A DNA stretch of 64,000 nt from Bradyrhizobium betae (GCF_004123905.1 NZ_MZXW01000053.1:1-64000), one strand, 5' to 3'; counted from the first letter of the stretch, positions 11,015 to 20,773 are shown. Numbers and translations are program-made. The notes: generated by a model not told the origin, from the letters alone.

Positions 11015-12031
11015 ATGATCCCGCTCTCAGTTCTCGACCTCTCCGTCGTCACCACAGGCACGAAACCCGCCGCGGCGCTGCGCAACAGCATCGATCTGGC
11101 GCGGCACGTCGATGGGCTCGGCTATGTCCGCTACTGGCTTGCCGAGCATCACAACCTCGCCTCGGTGGCGAGCCCAGCGCCCGACGTGATGATCGGGCAG
11201 ATCGCGGCGGTGACGAAGCACATCCGCGTCGGCTCCGGCGGTGTGATGCTGCCCAACCATGCCCCGCTGGTCGTGGCCGAGCGCTTCAAGATGCTGGAGG
11301 CGCTGTTTCCCGGCCGCATCGACCTCGGCCTCGGCCGAGCCCCTGGCACGGATGGCGCCACGGCCTATGCGCTGCGCAGCCGACTCGACCGCCGCGAGGG
11401 CGATGACTTCCTGGAGCGGCTGCACGAATTGATCCTGTGGCAGACCCGGGAATTCCCCTCGGGCCACCCCTATCACAACGTCGTCGCAATGCCCGACGAT
11501 ACGCCGTTGCCGCCGATCTGGCTGCTCGGCTCCAGCGACTATTCCTCGGAATTGGCCGCGCAAGTCGGCATGGGCTTCGCCTTCGCGCATCATTTCGCGT
11601 CCCATGATGCGATCGATGCGATGGTGCACTACCGCAATCGCTTCCAGCCCTCGGCCTGGAGCGCGAGCCCGCGCGCGATCCTCGCGGTCGCTGCCATCGC
11701 GGCGGAGACCGATGAGGAGGCCGAGAAGCTCGCGACCTCCTTCGATCTCAACCGCCTGCGCCGAGACCGCGGCCAATATCTGCCGCTCCCGAGCGTCGAG
11801 GAGGCGCTGGCCTATCCCTACACGGATTCCGAGCGCACCTCGATCAAGCGCAACCGTTCACGCCTGTTCGTCGGTAGTCCTGCGACGGTGCAGCAGAAGC
11901 TCCAGCCGCTGATCGATGCGAGCAAGCCGGACGAGTTGATGGTGATCACGGCCGTGTACGATCACGAGGCGCGCAAGAAGTCGTATTCGTTGCTGGCGGA
12001 GGCGTTCGGATTGGCGAGGCAGGCGGCTTGA
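11015..12031 (+). CDS. Luciferase-like (LLM class) flavin-dependent oxidoreductase
   Basis: The 338-residue protein is a single luciferase-like TIM barrel. Recognisable landmarks are the N-terminal PLSVLDLSVV strand, YWLAEHHN, VGSGGVMLPNHAPL, and FPGRIDLGLGRAPGTDG, all typical of the bacterial LLM group that uses reduced FMN or F420 to oxidise small organic substrates. The substrate is not predictable from sequence. No clear Shine-Dalgarno sequence is visible before the ATG. It is convergent with pheA, 48 bases away, and has no evident operon partner. Confidence 0.9.
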   Translation: MIPLSVLDLSVVTTGTKPAAALRNSIDLARHVDGLGYVRYWLAEHHNLASVASPAPDVMIGQIAAVTKHIRVGSGGVMLPNHAPLVVAERFKMLEALFPGRIDLGLGRAPGTDGATAYALRSRLDRREGDDFLERLHELILWQTREFPSGHPYHNVVAMPDDTPLPPIWLLGSSDYSSELAAQVGMGFAFAHHFASHDAIDAMVHYRNRFQPSAWSASPRAILAVAAIAAETDEEAEKLATSFDLNRLRRDRGQYLPLPSVEEALAYPYTDSERTSIKRNRSRLFVGSPATVQQKLQPLIDASKPDELMVITAVYDHEARKKSYSLLAEAFGLARQAA

Positions 12032-12040
12032 AGCCGTTCC

Positions 12041-12077
12041 TGGGTCCCGGCTCGCGCTTTGCGCGTCCGGGACACGA
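12041..12077. repeat. Possible fragment of a dispersed intergenic repeat
   Basis: The stretch between the convergent flavin oxidoreductase and pheA genes contains a GGTCCCGG ... TCCGGGAC imperfect inverted pair around a GCTCGCGCTTTGCGCG core. It resembles short intergenic elements common in Bradyrhizobium and may also act as a shared terminator stem. There is no U-tract, so terminator function is uncertain. Confidence 0.3.
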
Positions 12078-12079
12078 GA

Positions 12080-12940
12080 TCAATCCTGCTGCGTCTCGCT
12101 GAACGTCGCGCGGAACGGGTGGCCCGGATACACGCCGACGATGCGGAATTCGCGTGAGAAGAACTTTAATTCCTCGATCGCGAACGCAAGGCCCTTGTCG
12201 TCGGGATGGCCGTCGACATCGGCGTAAAACTGCGTCGCGAAGAAATTGCCGTCGACCATGTAGCTCTCGAGCTTGGTCATGTTGACGCCGTTGGTGGCAA
12301 AGCCGCCGAGCGCCTTGTAGAGCGCGGCCGGCAAATTGCGCACGCGGAAAACAAAAGTCGTGACCAGCGGGCCCGAGCCTTGCGCGGCCCATTTCGGCTC
12401 GCGCGCCAGCACCACGAAGCGGGTAGTGTTGTGCGCCTCGTCCTCGATGTCCTCGGCGAGGATGTCGAGGCCGTAGATCTTTGCGGCGAGGCGCGAAGCG
12501 ATCGCGGCGACGCCCTTGTCGTTACGCTCGGAGATGTCGCGGGCGCTGCCGGCGGTGTCGGCGTGCACGATTGGCTTGATGCCGAGCTTGCGGATGATGC
12601 GCCGGCACTGGCCGAGCGCATGGACATGGCTCTCGACGCTCTTGATGTCTTCGAGCTTTGTGCCCTTCACCGCCATCAACTGATGGCGCACGGGGAGAAA
12701 CCATTCGCCGATGATGAAGAGGCCGGAGGCCGGCAGCAGATGATGGATGTCGGCGACACGGCCGGCGACCGAATTCTCGATCGGGATCATGCCGAGATCG
12801 GCCTCGCCCGAGGAGATCGCCGACAGCGCGTCCTCGAAGGTGGCGCAGGGCAACGGCTCGGCGTCGGGATAGGCCTCGACGATGGCGATGTGGGAATTGG
12901 CCCCAGGTTCGCCTTGGAATGCGATTTTCATCTTGCTCAT
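12080..12940 (-). CDS. pheA: Prephenate dehydratase
   Basis: This 286-residue monofunctional enzyme converts prephenate to phenylpyruvate, the committed step of phenylalanine synthesis. Residues ~1-185 are the periplasmic-binding-protein-like catalytic domain, starting KIAFQGEPGANSH and including the NTTRFVVL motif whose threonines are catalytic in the family. Residues ~200-280 form an ACT domain (GFATNGVNMTKLESYM) for feedback inhibition by phenylalanine. There is no chorismate mutase domain. An AAGG site precedes the ATG at 12940. It follows kdsB by 21 bases on the same strand, so the two are probably co-transcribed. Confidence 0.96.
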   Translation of the reverse strand: MSKMKIAFQGEPGANSHIAIVEAYPDAEPLPCATFEDALSAISSGEADLGMIPIENSVAGRVADIHHLLPASGLFIIGEWFLPVRHQLMAVKGTKLEDIKSVESHVHALGQCRRIIRKLGIKPIVHADTAGSARDISERNDKGVAAIASRLAAKIYGLDILAEDIEDEAHNTTRFVVLAREPKWAAQGSGPLVTTFVFRVRNLPAALYKALGGFATNGVNMTKLESYMVDGNFFATQFYADVDGHPDDKGLAFAIEELKFFSREFRIVGVYPGHPFRATFSETQQD

Positions 12941-12961
12941 GACGGGCCTTGTAACAGCGGC

Positions 12962-13702
12962 TCAGGATTTGGAAAGGATGCTGCGGGCGGTTTCGAGGTC
13001 GGGCGGCGTGTCGACGCCGCGGGGCACGCTGTCGACGATGATGATGTCGATGCGCATGCCAGCTTCCACCGCCCGGAGCTGCTCCAGATTTTCCTGAATT
13101 TCCAGGAGAGAGCGCGGCAGCGAGACGTAGCGCTCCAGCGCAGCGCGGCGGTACGCATAGAGGCCGATATGGTGGTAACGTGGTCCGTCGCCGTAGGGGG
13201 CGGTCGCGCGTGTGAAATAAAGTGCCCGCATCCGCCTCGGCCCGATCGGCGAGCCGATGGCCTTCACGACGCTCGGCGCGAGGTCTTCTTCCTCGGTGTG
13301 GATCTGCGAGGCCAGCGTCACGATATCGACCGCCGGATCGTCAAAGGGCGGCAGCACCTCGCGGATGGTCTGCGGCGTGATCGTCGGGAAATCACCCTGG
13401 AGGTTGATCACGATCTCGGCCCTGCCGTCCGGATCGAGCTTCTGCATGGCCTCGTGGATGCGGTCGGAGCCCGAGGGGTGGTCGCTGCGGGTCATCACCG
13501 CCTCGCCGCCATGGGCTGATACTACCGAAGCGATCTCGGCGGTATCGGTTGCAACCGCGACCCGGCCGATGCCGGCGGCCTCGGCGCGCCGCATTACATG
13601 CACGATCATCGGCAGGCCCGCGATATCCGCGAGCGGCTTGCCGGGCAAGCGGGTGGCGGCCATGCGGGCCGGGATCAGCACCAGGATGCGAGGATCGGTC
13701 AT
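12962..13702 (-). CDS. kdsB: 3-deoxy-manno-octulosonate cytidylyltransferase
   Basis: The 246-residue enzyme activates Kdo with CTP to CMP-Kdo for lipid A inner-core assembly. It carries the nucleotidyltransferase signature LIPARMAATRLPGKPL at the N-terminus, followed by VATD, the LQGDFPT motif for metal and nucleotide, and RALYFTRA ... HIGLYAYRR in the sugar-binding half. A longer frame extends to 13837, but the family start matches the ATG at 13702. No strong ribosome site is visible. Operon with pheA downstream. Confidence 0.95.
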   Translation of the reverse strand: MTDPRILVLIPARMAATRLPGKPLADIAGLPMIVHVMRRAEAAGIGRVAVATDTAEIASVVSAHGGEAVMTRSDHPSGSDRIHEAMQKLDPDGRAEIVINLQGDFPTITPQTIREVLPPFDDPAVDIVTLASQIHTEEEDLAPSVVKAIGSPIGPRRMRALYFTRATAPYGDGPRYHHIGLYAYRRAALERYVSLPRSLLEIQENLEQLRAVEAGMRIDIIIVDSVPRGVDTPPDLETARSILSKS

Positions 13703-13920
13703 CTGTTCAAGGGCCTGAAAACGGGAGGTTTTCCGCGTCGAGAAATGGGGTGGGGACGGGTTCGAAGCCGGGTCGCTTATACGGGTTGCCAGACCCCGGG
13801 CAAACCGATATCTCAATGGCAAAACTCGGGGAAACAATAAGGAACGTTTGATTCTCTGAGGCTCGTCCTGGCGGCCGCCCGGCCGCTATTTCCTTACTGC
13901 GGTGTGGGGCCTGGCCGGAA

Positions 13921-14475
13921 ATGGACTCTTTCGAACTCAATAAGATTCTCGGTGCCGTGCTCGGCACCTGTCTCATCCTGCTGGTGACGAGCTTCACCGC
14001 CCAGGCGCTGTTCTCGCCCAAGATGCCGGAAAAGCCGGGCTTCGAGATCGCCGTGAAGGAAGATGCCGGCCACGGCAAGGAAGGCGGCGCCGCCGCGGTC
14101 CCCTCCGAGCCGATCGAAAAGCTTCTCCAGACTGCCTCCGTCGAGAAGGGCGCTGCCGCCGCCAAGAAGTGCGGCGCCTGCCATACCTTCGAGAAGGGTG
14201 GCCCCAATCGCGTCGGTCCGAACCTCTTCGGCGTCGTCGGCGACCATGTCGGCGAAGGCCGCGGCGGCTTCAACTTCTCGGCCGCGATGAAGGCCAAGGG
14301 CGGCACCTGGGATTTCGATGCGCTCAACAAATTCATCGCCAACCCGAAGGCGGCTGTCCCCGGTACCGCGATGGGCTTTGCCGGCATCCCGAAGGATAGC
14401 GAGCGCGCCGACGTCATTGCCTATCTGAACAGCCTCTCCGACAGCCCGAAGCCGCTGCCCACCGCGGCGAAGTAA
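13921..14475 (+). CDS. cycM: Membrane-anchored cytochrome c (CycM type)
   Basis: The 184-residue protein has an uncleaved N-terminal anchor (residues ~9-30, LGAVLGTCLILLVTSF) and a class I cytochrome c domain at ~66-175. Heme attachment is C84-G-A-C87-H88 and the likely distal ligand is M151 in GTAMGFAGI. This layout matches CycM of Bradyrhizobium, which passes electrons from the bc1 complex to an aa3-type oxidase at the periplasmic face of the inner membrane. It stands alone, divergent from kdsB, and is followed by a good hairpin. Confidence 0.93.
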   Translation: MDSFELNKILGAVLGTCLILLVTSFTAQALFSPKMPEKPGFEIAVKEDAGHGKEGGAAAVPSEPIEKLLQTASVEKGAAAAKKCGACHTFEKGGPNRVGPNLFGVVGDHVGEGRGGFNFSAAMKAKGGTWDFDALNKFIANPKAAVPGTAMGFAGIPKDSERADVIAYLNSLSDSPKPLPTAAK

Positions 14476-14503
14476 GGCCTCAAGATTCTGTCTTGGAAGA
14501 TGC

Positions 14504-14533
14504 GGCCAGGCTGAAAAGCCTGGCCGTTTCGTT
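14504..14533 (+). terminator. Terminator hairpin after cycM
   Basis: A perfect 9-bp stem GGCCAGGCT / AGCCTGGCC with a GAAA loop (14504-14525) is followed by GTTTCGTT. It lies 29 bases beyond the cycM stop and fits an intrinsic terminator with a weak U-tract. Confidence 0.7.
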
Positions 14534-14688
14534 ATCCGGGCCTCGCGACGACGTTATCGGGGCGTTTGGCCGCATCCGGCAGGCCGCCCCGCCTTCCAAG
14601 ATGAGGAAAAAGCAACATATTCGGTCGAAACCTCGCCTATATTGAGCACTTAAAGGGGGTAACCTCCTTCAAGACCAGGAATGTTGAT

Positions 14689-16590
14689 TTGGCCATTACC
14701 CGACGCGATCTCCTGCTCACCGGCACTGCTGCCGCAGCGCTCCCCGCTCTTGGTTCCGTTGCGGGCGTCCCCGTCATCGGCGCGGCCAAGGCCCAATCGG
14801 CGGGCGAGCTGCCTTGGCGGCATGCGCTGTCGTTGTTCGGGAAGGTCAAGTACCCGGCTGACTTCAAGCGCTTCGACTACGTCAATCCGGACGCGCCCAA
14901 GGGCGGCGTCGCGCGCCAGATCGCCGTCGGCACCTTCGACAATTTCAACATCGTCGTCGCCGGCGTGAAGGGGCAGGTCTCCGGAGCCGTCGCGTTCGTC
15001 TACGAATCGCTCCTGACACCCGCGCTCGACGAGGTCTCGACCGAATACGGCGCGCTCGCCGAAGCCATCAGCCATCCGGACGATTTTTCCTTCGTCACCT
15101 ACCGTTTGCGCGCCGAGGCCAAGTGGCATGATGGCAAGCCTGTTACCGTGGACGACGTGATCTTCTCGCTCGATTCCTTCAAGAAGCACCACCCGATGTA
15201 CTCGGCTTATTACAGCCATGTGGTGAAGGCCGAAAAGGTCGGCGACCGCGAGGTGAAGTTCGTGTTCGACGCACCTGGTAACCGCGAGCTGCCGCAGATC
15301 GTCGGGCAGCTCACGGTTCTGCCGAAACATTGGTGGGAGGGGACGGACGCACAGGGCCGCAGGCGCGATGTCTCGGCGACCACGCTCGAAGTGCCGCTTG
15401 GTTCGGGCCCCTACAAGGTCAAGGAATTCGTTGCCGGACGCTCAATCGCGCTCGAGCGCGTCAAGGATTATTGGGGCCGTGACCTCGCCGCCAACGTGGG
15501 TCGCAATAATTTCGACGAGCTGCGCTACGAGTATTTCCGCGACGCCACCGTGGCGATCGAGGCTTTCAAGGCCGATCAGGTCGATTGGCGCACCGAGAAC
15601 AGCGCCAAGAACTGGGCGACCGCCTACGATTTCCCGGCGGTGGCTGAAAAGCGCGTGATCCTCGAAGAGTTCGCCAATCGCAGCTCGGGCGTCATGCAGG
15701 CTTTCGTGCCGAACCTGCGTCGCGCCAAGTTCGGGGATCCGCGCGTGCGCCGTGCCCTCAACTACGCGTTCGATTTCGAGGAGATGAACAAGCAGATCTT
15801 CTACGGTCAGTACAAGCGCGTCAGCAGCTATTTCGATGGCATCGACGAGCTGATGGCGACCGGATTGCCGCAGGGCAAGGAGCTCGAGATCCTCGAGACC
15901 GTCCGCGCCGAAGTGCCGCCCGAAGTCTTCACGACGGCCTACACCAATCCGGTCGGCGGCGGTCCGGAAGCCGTGCGCGACAATCTGCGCGAAGCGCTCC
16001 GACTGTTCAAGGAAGCCGGCTACGAGGTGCGCGATCGCAAGCTGATCGACATCAAGACCGGCACCCAGTTCGCCCTGGAATTGCTGAATTCGGATCCGAG
16101 CTTCGAGCGGATCACGTTGTTCTACAAGCCCTCGCTGGAACGGCTCGGCATTGCCGTCAGCGTGCGGACGGTCGATCCGACCCAATACGAGAACAGGACT
16201 CGCGAGTGGGATTTCGACATCGTCACCAACTCCTGGGGCGAGTCACAATCGCCGGGTAACGAGCAGCGTGAGTTCTGGTCGTCAAAAACGGCCGACATCG
16301 CCGGGTCGCGTAATATTGCCGGCATCAAGAATCCCGCGATCGACAAGCTGATCGAACGGGTGATCTACGCCAGGGATCGCGACGACCTCGTCGCAGCCAC
16401 CAAGGCGCTCGACCGCGTGCTGCTGTGGAATCACTATGTCGTGCCGCAGTGGACCTACACCAAGGTGCGCACCGCGCGTTGGGATCGCTTCGGCCGGCCA
16501 GCGGAATTGCCCAGATACGGTCAGTCGGGCTTCCCGTTCGTCTGGTGGTACGACGCAGACAAGGCGGCGCGGATCGCAAAGAAGTCGTGA
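14689..16590 (+). CDS. yejA: Family 5 extracellular solute-binding protein, first YejA copy
   Basis: The 633-residue protein begins with a Tat-type signal (TRRDLLLTGTAAAA ... AKAQ) and continues as a peptide-binding protein of the OppA/DppA superfamily. The phrases LFGKVKYPADFKRFDYVNPDAPKGG and PLGSGPYKVKEF are typical of YejA. YejA delivers peptides and peptide-like antibiotics to the YejBEF permease. The start is a TTG with AGGA eight bases upstream; this is the only in-frame start that keeps the whole Tat signal. It is followed immediately by a second yejA copy, overlapping its possible GTG start. Confidence 0.9.
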   Translation: MAITRRDLLLTGTAAAALPALGSVAGVPVIGAAKAQSAGELPWRHALSLFGKVKYPADFKRFDYVNPDAPKGGVARQIAVGTFDNFNIVVAGVKGQVSGAVAFVYESLLTPALDEVSTEYGALAEAISHPDDFSFVTYRLRAEAKWHDGKPVTVDDVIFSLDSFKKHHPMYSAYYSHVVKAEKVGDREVKFVFDAPGNRELPQIVGQLTVLPKHWWEGTDAQGRRRDVSATTLEVPLGSGPYKVKEFVAGRSIALERVKDYWGRDLAANVGRNNFDELRYEYFRDATVAIEAFKADQVDWRTENSAKNWATAYDFPAVAEKRVILEEFANRSSGVMQAFVPNLRRAKFGDPRVRRALNYAFDFEEMNKQIFYGQYKRVSSYFDGIDELMATGLPQGKELEILETVRAEVPPEVFTTAYTNPVGGGPEAVRDNLREALRLFKEAGYEVRDRKLIDIKTGTQFALELLNSDPSFERITLFYKPSLERLGIAVSVRTVDPTQYENRTREWDFDIVTNSWGESQSPGNEQREFWSSKTADIAGSRNIAGIKNPAIDKLIERVIYARDRDDLVAATKALDRVLLWNHYVVPQWTYTKVRTARWDRFGRPAELPRYGQSGFPFVWWYDADKAARIAKKS

Positions 16591-16604
16591 AGGACGTGTT
16601 CCGC

Positions 16605-18479
16605 ATGACGCAGTTTTCACGACGCCATGTGCTGGCCCTGGGTGTGGGCGGAGCGCTTGGCGCTGCCGCACTCCGCAGCGCGGCGGCGTCCGAGGGGCCC
16701 ATTGAGGCCCACGGCATCTCGGCGTTCGGCGATCTCAAATATCCCGCCGACTTCCATCATTTCGACTACGTCAATCTGGATGCGCCGAAGGGCGGTACGT
16801 TCTCGCTGATTCCGTCGGTGCGCGCCTACAACCAGTCCTACCAGACATTCAACTCGCTCAACGCCTTCATCCTGAAGGGTGACGGCGCGCAAGGCATGGA
16901 CATGACGTTTGTGCCGCTGATGGTGCGCGCCAACGACGAGCCTGACGCGATGTACGGGCTTGCCGCCAAATCCGTGCAGATCTCGCCGGACAAGCTCACC
17001 TATCGCTTCACGATGCGGCCCGAGGCTAAATTCCATGACGGCACCAAGCTCACCGCCCACGACGTCGCGTTTTCGCTGACGGCGCTGAAGGCCAAGGGCC
17101 ATCCGCTGATCATCGTGCAGATGCGCGACATGGTCAGCGCGGAAGCGACCGACGATGCGACGCTCGTTGTGACCTTCGCCAAGGGGCGTGCCCGAGACGT
17201 GCCGCTTTATGTCGCGGGCTTGCCGATCTTCTCGAAGACGTACTATGCGTCCCGCGCCTTCGACGAAACGTCGCTCGATATCCCGCTCGGCTCCGGTCCG
17301 TACAAGGTCGGCAAGTTCGAGGTCAACCGCTATATCGAGTATGAGCGCGTCAAGGACTGGTGGGCAGCCGATCTGCCGGTTTGCCGCGGCAGCTACAATT
17401 TCGAAATCGTGCGCTATGAATTCTATCGAGATCGCGATGTCGCGTTCGAAGGCTTTACCGGCAAGAACTATCTCTATCGGGAGGAATTCACCTCGCGCAT
17501 CTGGGCGACGCGTTACGACTTTCCGGCAGTGAAAGACGGGCGCGTCAAGATGGAGGTGGTCCCTGACGATACACCGTCGGGCGCACAAGGCTGGTTCATC
17601 AACACGCGGCGCGACAAGTTCAAAGACCCGCGCGTGCGCGAGGCCTTGATCAATGCCTTCGACTTCGAATGGACCAACAAGAGCATCATGTACGGCGCCT
17701 ATGCCCGCACGGTGTCTCCGTTCCAGAACTCGGACCTCATGGCAGGCAATGGGCCTCCGTCTCCGGAGGAACTGAAGCTGCTGGAGCCGTTCCGCGGCCA
17801 GGTTCCCGACGACGTGTTCACCGCACCGTTCACGCCTCCAACGTCCGACGGCTCCGGACAGGACCGCGGCCTGTTGCGCAAGGCGCAGCAATTGTTGACC
17901 GAGGCCGGCGTGCCCATCAAGGACGGCAAGCGGGTGCTGCCGAACGGTGAGGTGTTCAGGATCGAGTTCCTGCTGGACGAGCCTTCGTTCCAGCCGCACC
18001 ACGCGCCCTACATCAAGAACCTGGGCACGCTCGGTATCGAAGCGAGCGTGCGTCTGGTCGACGCTGTGCAACACAAGGCGCGGCAGGAAGATTTCGACTT
18101 TGACATGACGATCCAGCGTTTCAGCATGTCGGCGACGCCGGGCGATGCCATGCGTTCGTTCTTCTCCTCGCAGGTGGCGGCAACCAAGGGCTCGTACAAT
18201 CTTGCCGGCGTCGCCAATCCGGCGATCGATGCCATGATCGAGAAGATCATGGCGGCCGACAACCGCGAGGATTTGACCGTCGCCTGTCGCGCCTTCGACC
18301 GCCTGTTCCGCGCCGGCCGTTACTGGGTGCCGCAATGGTATAACAAGACGCACCGGCTCGCTTATTGGGACCAATTCGCCCATCCGCAGAAGCTGCCACG
18401 CTATGCAAACGGCGTCGGTGCTCCCGACATCTGGTGGTATGATCCCGCCAAGGCGGCAAAACTCGAGCAGGCGAAATAA
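16605..18479 (+). CDS. yejA: Family 5 extracellular solute-binding protein, second YejA copy
   Basis: This 624-residue protein is a paralogue of its neighbour. It also has a Tat signal (SRRHVLALGVGGALGAAAL) and shares the FGDLKYPADFHHFDYVNLDAPKGG-type opening and the PLGSGPYKVGKFE segment. I chose the ATG at 16605 (GAAGGA about ten bases before). A GTG at 16587 overlaps the first yejA stop (GTGA) and would add six residues, so coupling is possible. Two binding proteins feeding one permease would widen the peptide range. It ends two bases before yejB. Confidence 0.9.
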   Translation: MTQFSRRHVLALGVGGALGAAALRSAAASEGPIEAHGISAFGDLKYPADFHHFDYVNLDAPKGGTFSLIPSVRAYNQSYQTFNSLNAFILKGDGAQGMDMTFVPLMVRANDEPDAMYGLAAKSVQISPDKLTYRFTMRPEAKFHDGTKLTAHDVAFSLTALKAKGHPLIIVQMRDMVSAEATDDATLVVTFAKGRARDVPLYVAGLPIFSKTYYASRAFDETSLDIPLGSGPYKVGKFEVNRYIEYERVKDWWAADLPVCRGSYNFEIVRYEFYRDRDVAFEGFTGKNYLYREEFTSRIWATRYDFPAVKDGRVKMEVVPDDTPSGAQGWFINTRRDKFKDPRVREALINAFDFEWTNKSIMYGAYARTVSPFQNSDLMAGNGPPSPEELKLLEPFRGQVPDDVFTAPFTPPTSDGSGQDRGLLRKAQQLLTEAGVPIKDGKRVLPNGEVFRIEFLLDEPSFQPHHAPYIKNLGTLGIEASVRLVDAVQHKARQEDFDFDMTIQRFSMSATPGDAMRSFFSSQVAATKGSYNLAGVANPAIDAMIEKIMAADNREDLTVACRAFDRLFRAGRYWVPQWYNKTHRLAYWDQFAHPQKLPRYANGVGAPDIWWYDPAKAAKLEQAK

Positions 18480-18481
18480 TC

Positions 18482-19591
18482 ATGAGCGCCTATATCGCCC
18501 GCCGTATCCTTTTGATGATCCCGACCTTGCTCGGGATCCTCTTCGTCTCCTTCGTCGTCGTGCAGTTTGCGCCGGGCGGCCCGGTCGAGCGCGTGATCGC
18601 GCAGCTCTCGGGCGCCGACACCGGCGGCACATCGCGCATTTCGGGCGGCGGTGACTTTGCGCAGCGTGCGCCTGGCCAGCTGGGCGCCGGTGGCGATGCC
18701 ATCAATTCGAAATATCGCGGCGCGCAGGGCCTCGACCCCGACTTCATCAAGAAGCTGGAGAAGCAATTCGGCTTCGACAAGCCGGCACCGGAACGCTTCG
18801 CGCTGATGGTGTGGAATTTCGCCCGCTTCGATTTCGGCAACAGCTATTTTCGCGACGTCAGCGTGCTCCAGCTGGTCAAGGAAAAGCTGCCGGTCTCGAT
18901 CTCGCTCGGCATCTGGCTGACGTTCCTGACCTATTTGATCTCGATACCGCTCGGCATCCGCAAGGCGGTCAAGGACGGCACGCGCTTCGACACCTGGACG
19001 TCGAGCGTGCTCGTGCTCGGCTATGCCATCCCCGGCTTCCTGTTCGCGATCCTCCTGATCATCCTGTTTGCCGGAGGCTCGTTCTTCAACTGGTTCCCGC
19101 TGCGCGGACTGACGTCGGACGGCTGGTCGCAGTTTCCCTGGTACTGGAAGATCATCGATTACTTCTGGCATTTGACGCTGCCGCTGATCGCCATGGGGCT
19201 CGGCGCGTTCACCACCATGACGTTCCTGACCAAGAACTCGTTCCTGGACGAAATTCGCAAGCAATACGTGATGACCGCGCGCGCGAAAGGTTGCAGCGAA
19301 AATCGCGTGCTCTATGGCCACGTCTTCCGCAACGCGATGCTCATTGTCATCGCCGGCTTTCCCAGCACCTTCATCCACGCCTTCTTCTCGGGCTCGCTTC
19401 TGATCGAGACCATCTTCTCGCTGGATGGCCTCGGACTGCTCAGTTTCGAGAGCGTTCTCAATCGCGACTATCCCGTGGTGTTCGGCACGCTCTTCATCTT
19501 TTCGCTCGTCGGTCTCGTGGTCAACCTCATTTCGGATCTGACCTACATGTGGATCGATCCGCGGATTGATTTCGAGGCGCGGGAGGTCTGA
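18482..19591 (+). CDS. yejB: Peptide ABC transporter permease YejB
   Basis: The 369-residue inner-membrane protein has the DppB-type topology: one TM at the extreme N-terminus (RRILLMIPTLLGILFVSFVVVQ), a long periplasmic loop with a Gly/Ser-rich stretch, then five further TMs. The EAA-type loop for ATPase contact reads YVMTARAKGCSENRVLYGHVFRNA. The extended loop and PERFALMVWNFARFDFGNSYF match YejB of the microcin C importer more closely than DppB. Its last base is shared with the yejE start (ATGA-type overlap). Confidence 0.95.
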   Translation: MSAYIARRILLMIPTLLGILFVSFVVVQFAPGGPVERVIAQLSGADTGGTSRISGGGDFAQRAPGQLGAGGDAINSKYRGAQGLDPDFIKKLEKQFGFDKPAPERFALMVWNFARFDFGNSYFRDVSVLQLVKEKLPVSISLGIWLTFLTYLISIPLGIRKAVKDGTRFDTWTSSVLVLGYAIPGFLFAILLIILFAGGSFFNWFPLRGLTSDGWSQFPWYWKIIDYFWHLTLPLIAMGLGAFTTMTFLTKNSFLDEIRKQYVMTARAKGCSENRVLYGHVFRNAMLIVIAGFPSTFIHAFFSGSLLIETIFSLDGLGLLSFESVLNRDYPVVFGTLFIFSLVGLVVNLISDLTYMWIDPRIDFEAREV

Positions 19592-20769
19592 TGACGCTGA
19601 CCGCTCCCACCCCGATCGAGACCACCACAGGCTCGCCGCTCGGTGCGACTGCGCCGATTACGCGCAAGCCGTTCGCGCCATCGCCGCTCAACAGGCGGCG
19701 CTGGGATAATTTTAGGGCGAACCGGCGTGGCTACTGGTCGTTCTGGATCTTCATGATCCTGTTCGTGGTGTCGCTGTTCGCCGAGCTGATCGCCAACGAC
19801 CGGCCGTTCCTGGTCAAATATGACGGCCATCTCTATTGGCCGGCCTTCGTCACCTATTCCGAGACGACCTTCGGCGGCGACTTCGAAACGGCGGCCGACT
19901 ATCGCGATCCCTATTTGCAGAAATTGATCAAGGACAAGGGCGGCAGCGTCGTCTGGCCGCTGATCCGCTACTCCTACGACACCCACAATCTCGACCTGCC
20001 GACGCCGGCGCCGTCCCCGCCGACCTGGATGCTGACGGAGGCGCAGTGCAAGGCCGTCGTCGAGAAGAAGGGCCTGAAGAGTTGCCGTGATCTCGAATAT
20101 AACTGGCTCGGTACCGACGATCAGGGCCGCGACGTGGTGGCGCGGCTGATCTACGGCTTCCGCATCTCGGTGCTGTTCGGCCTCTGTCTGACCATCATCT
20201 CCTCCGTCATCGGCATCGCAGCCGGCGCGGTGCAAGGCTATTTCGGGGGCTGGATCGACCTGCTGTTCCAGCGTTTCATCGAGATATGGACGGCGATCCC
20301 TTCGCTCTATCTGCTGCTCATCCTGTCGTCGGTGCTCGTCCCTGGTTTCTTCGTGCTGCTCGGCATCCTGCTTCTGTTTTCCTGGGTGTCGCTGGTCGGG
20401 CTCGTGCGTGCGGAATTCTTGCGCGGGCGCAATTTCGAGTACATCCAGGCGGCGCGGGCGCTCGGCGTGTCGAGTTCCGTGATCATGTTCAAGCATCTGC
20501 TGCCGAACGCGATGGTTGCGACGATGACGTTCCTGCCGTTCATCGTCTCCTCGTCGGTCATGACGCTCACGGCGCTCGACTTCCTGGGCTTCGGACTGCC
20601 GCCCGGCTCGCCGTCGCTCGGCGAACTGCTGTCGCAAGGCAAGTCCAACGTGCAGGCGCCCTGGCTCGGTTTCTCCGGCTTCTTCTCGGTCGCGATCATG
20701 CTGTCGCTGCTGATCTTCGTCGGCGAAGCCGTGCGCGACGCCTTCGATCCGCGCAAGACGTTCAAGTGA
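19591..20769 (+). CDS. yejE: Peptide ABC transporter permease YejE
   Basis: The 392-residue partner permease has an extended N-terminal cytoplasmic segment, a first TM (YWSFWIFMILFVVSLFAELIA), a long periplasmic loop containing the NDRPFLVKYDGHLYWP region characteristic of YejE, and a C-terminal DppC-type core. The ATPase-coupling loop is EYIQAARALGVSSSVIMFKHLLPNA. It overlaps yejB at the start codon and ends five bases before yejF. Confidence 0.95.
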   Translation: MTLTAPTPIETTTGSPLGATAPITRKPFAPSPLNRRRWDNFRANRRGYWSFWIFMILFVVSLFAELIANDRPFLVKYDGHLYWPAFVTYSETTFGGDFETAADYRDPYLQKLIKDKGGSVVWPLIRYSYDTHNLDLPTPAPSPPTWMLTEAQCKAVVEKKGLKSCRDLEYNWLGTDDQGRDVVARLIYGFRISVLFGLCLTIISSVIGIAAGAVQGYFGGWIDLLFQRFIEIWTAIPSLYLLLILSSVLVPGFFVLLGILLLFSWVSLVGLVRAEFLRGRNFEYIQAARALGVSSSVIMFKHLLPNAMVATMTFLPFIVSSSVMTLTALDFLGFGLPPGSPSLGELLSQGKSNVQAPWLGFSGFFSVAIMLSLLIFVGEAVRDAFDPRKTFK

Positions 20770-20773
20770 GGGC

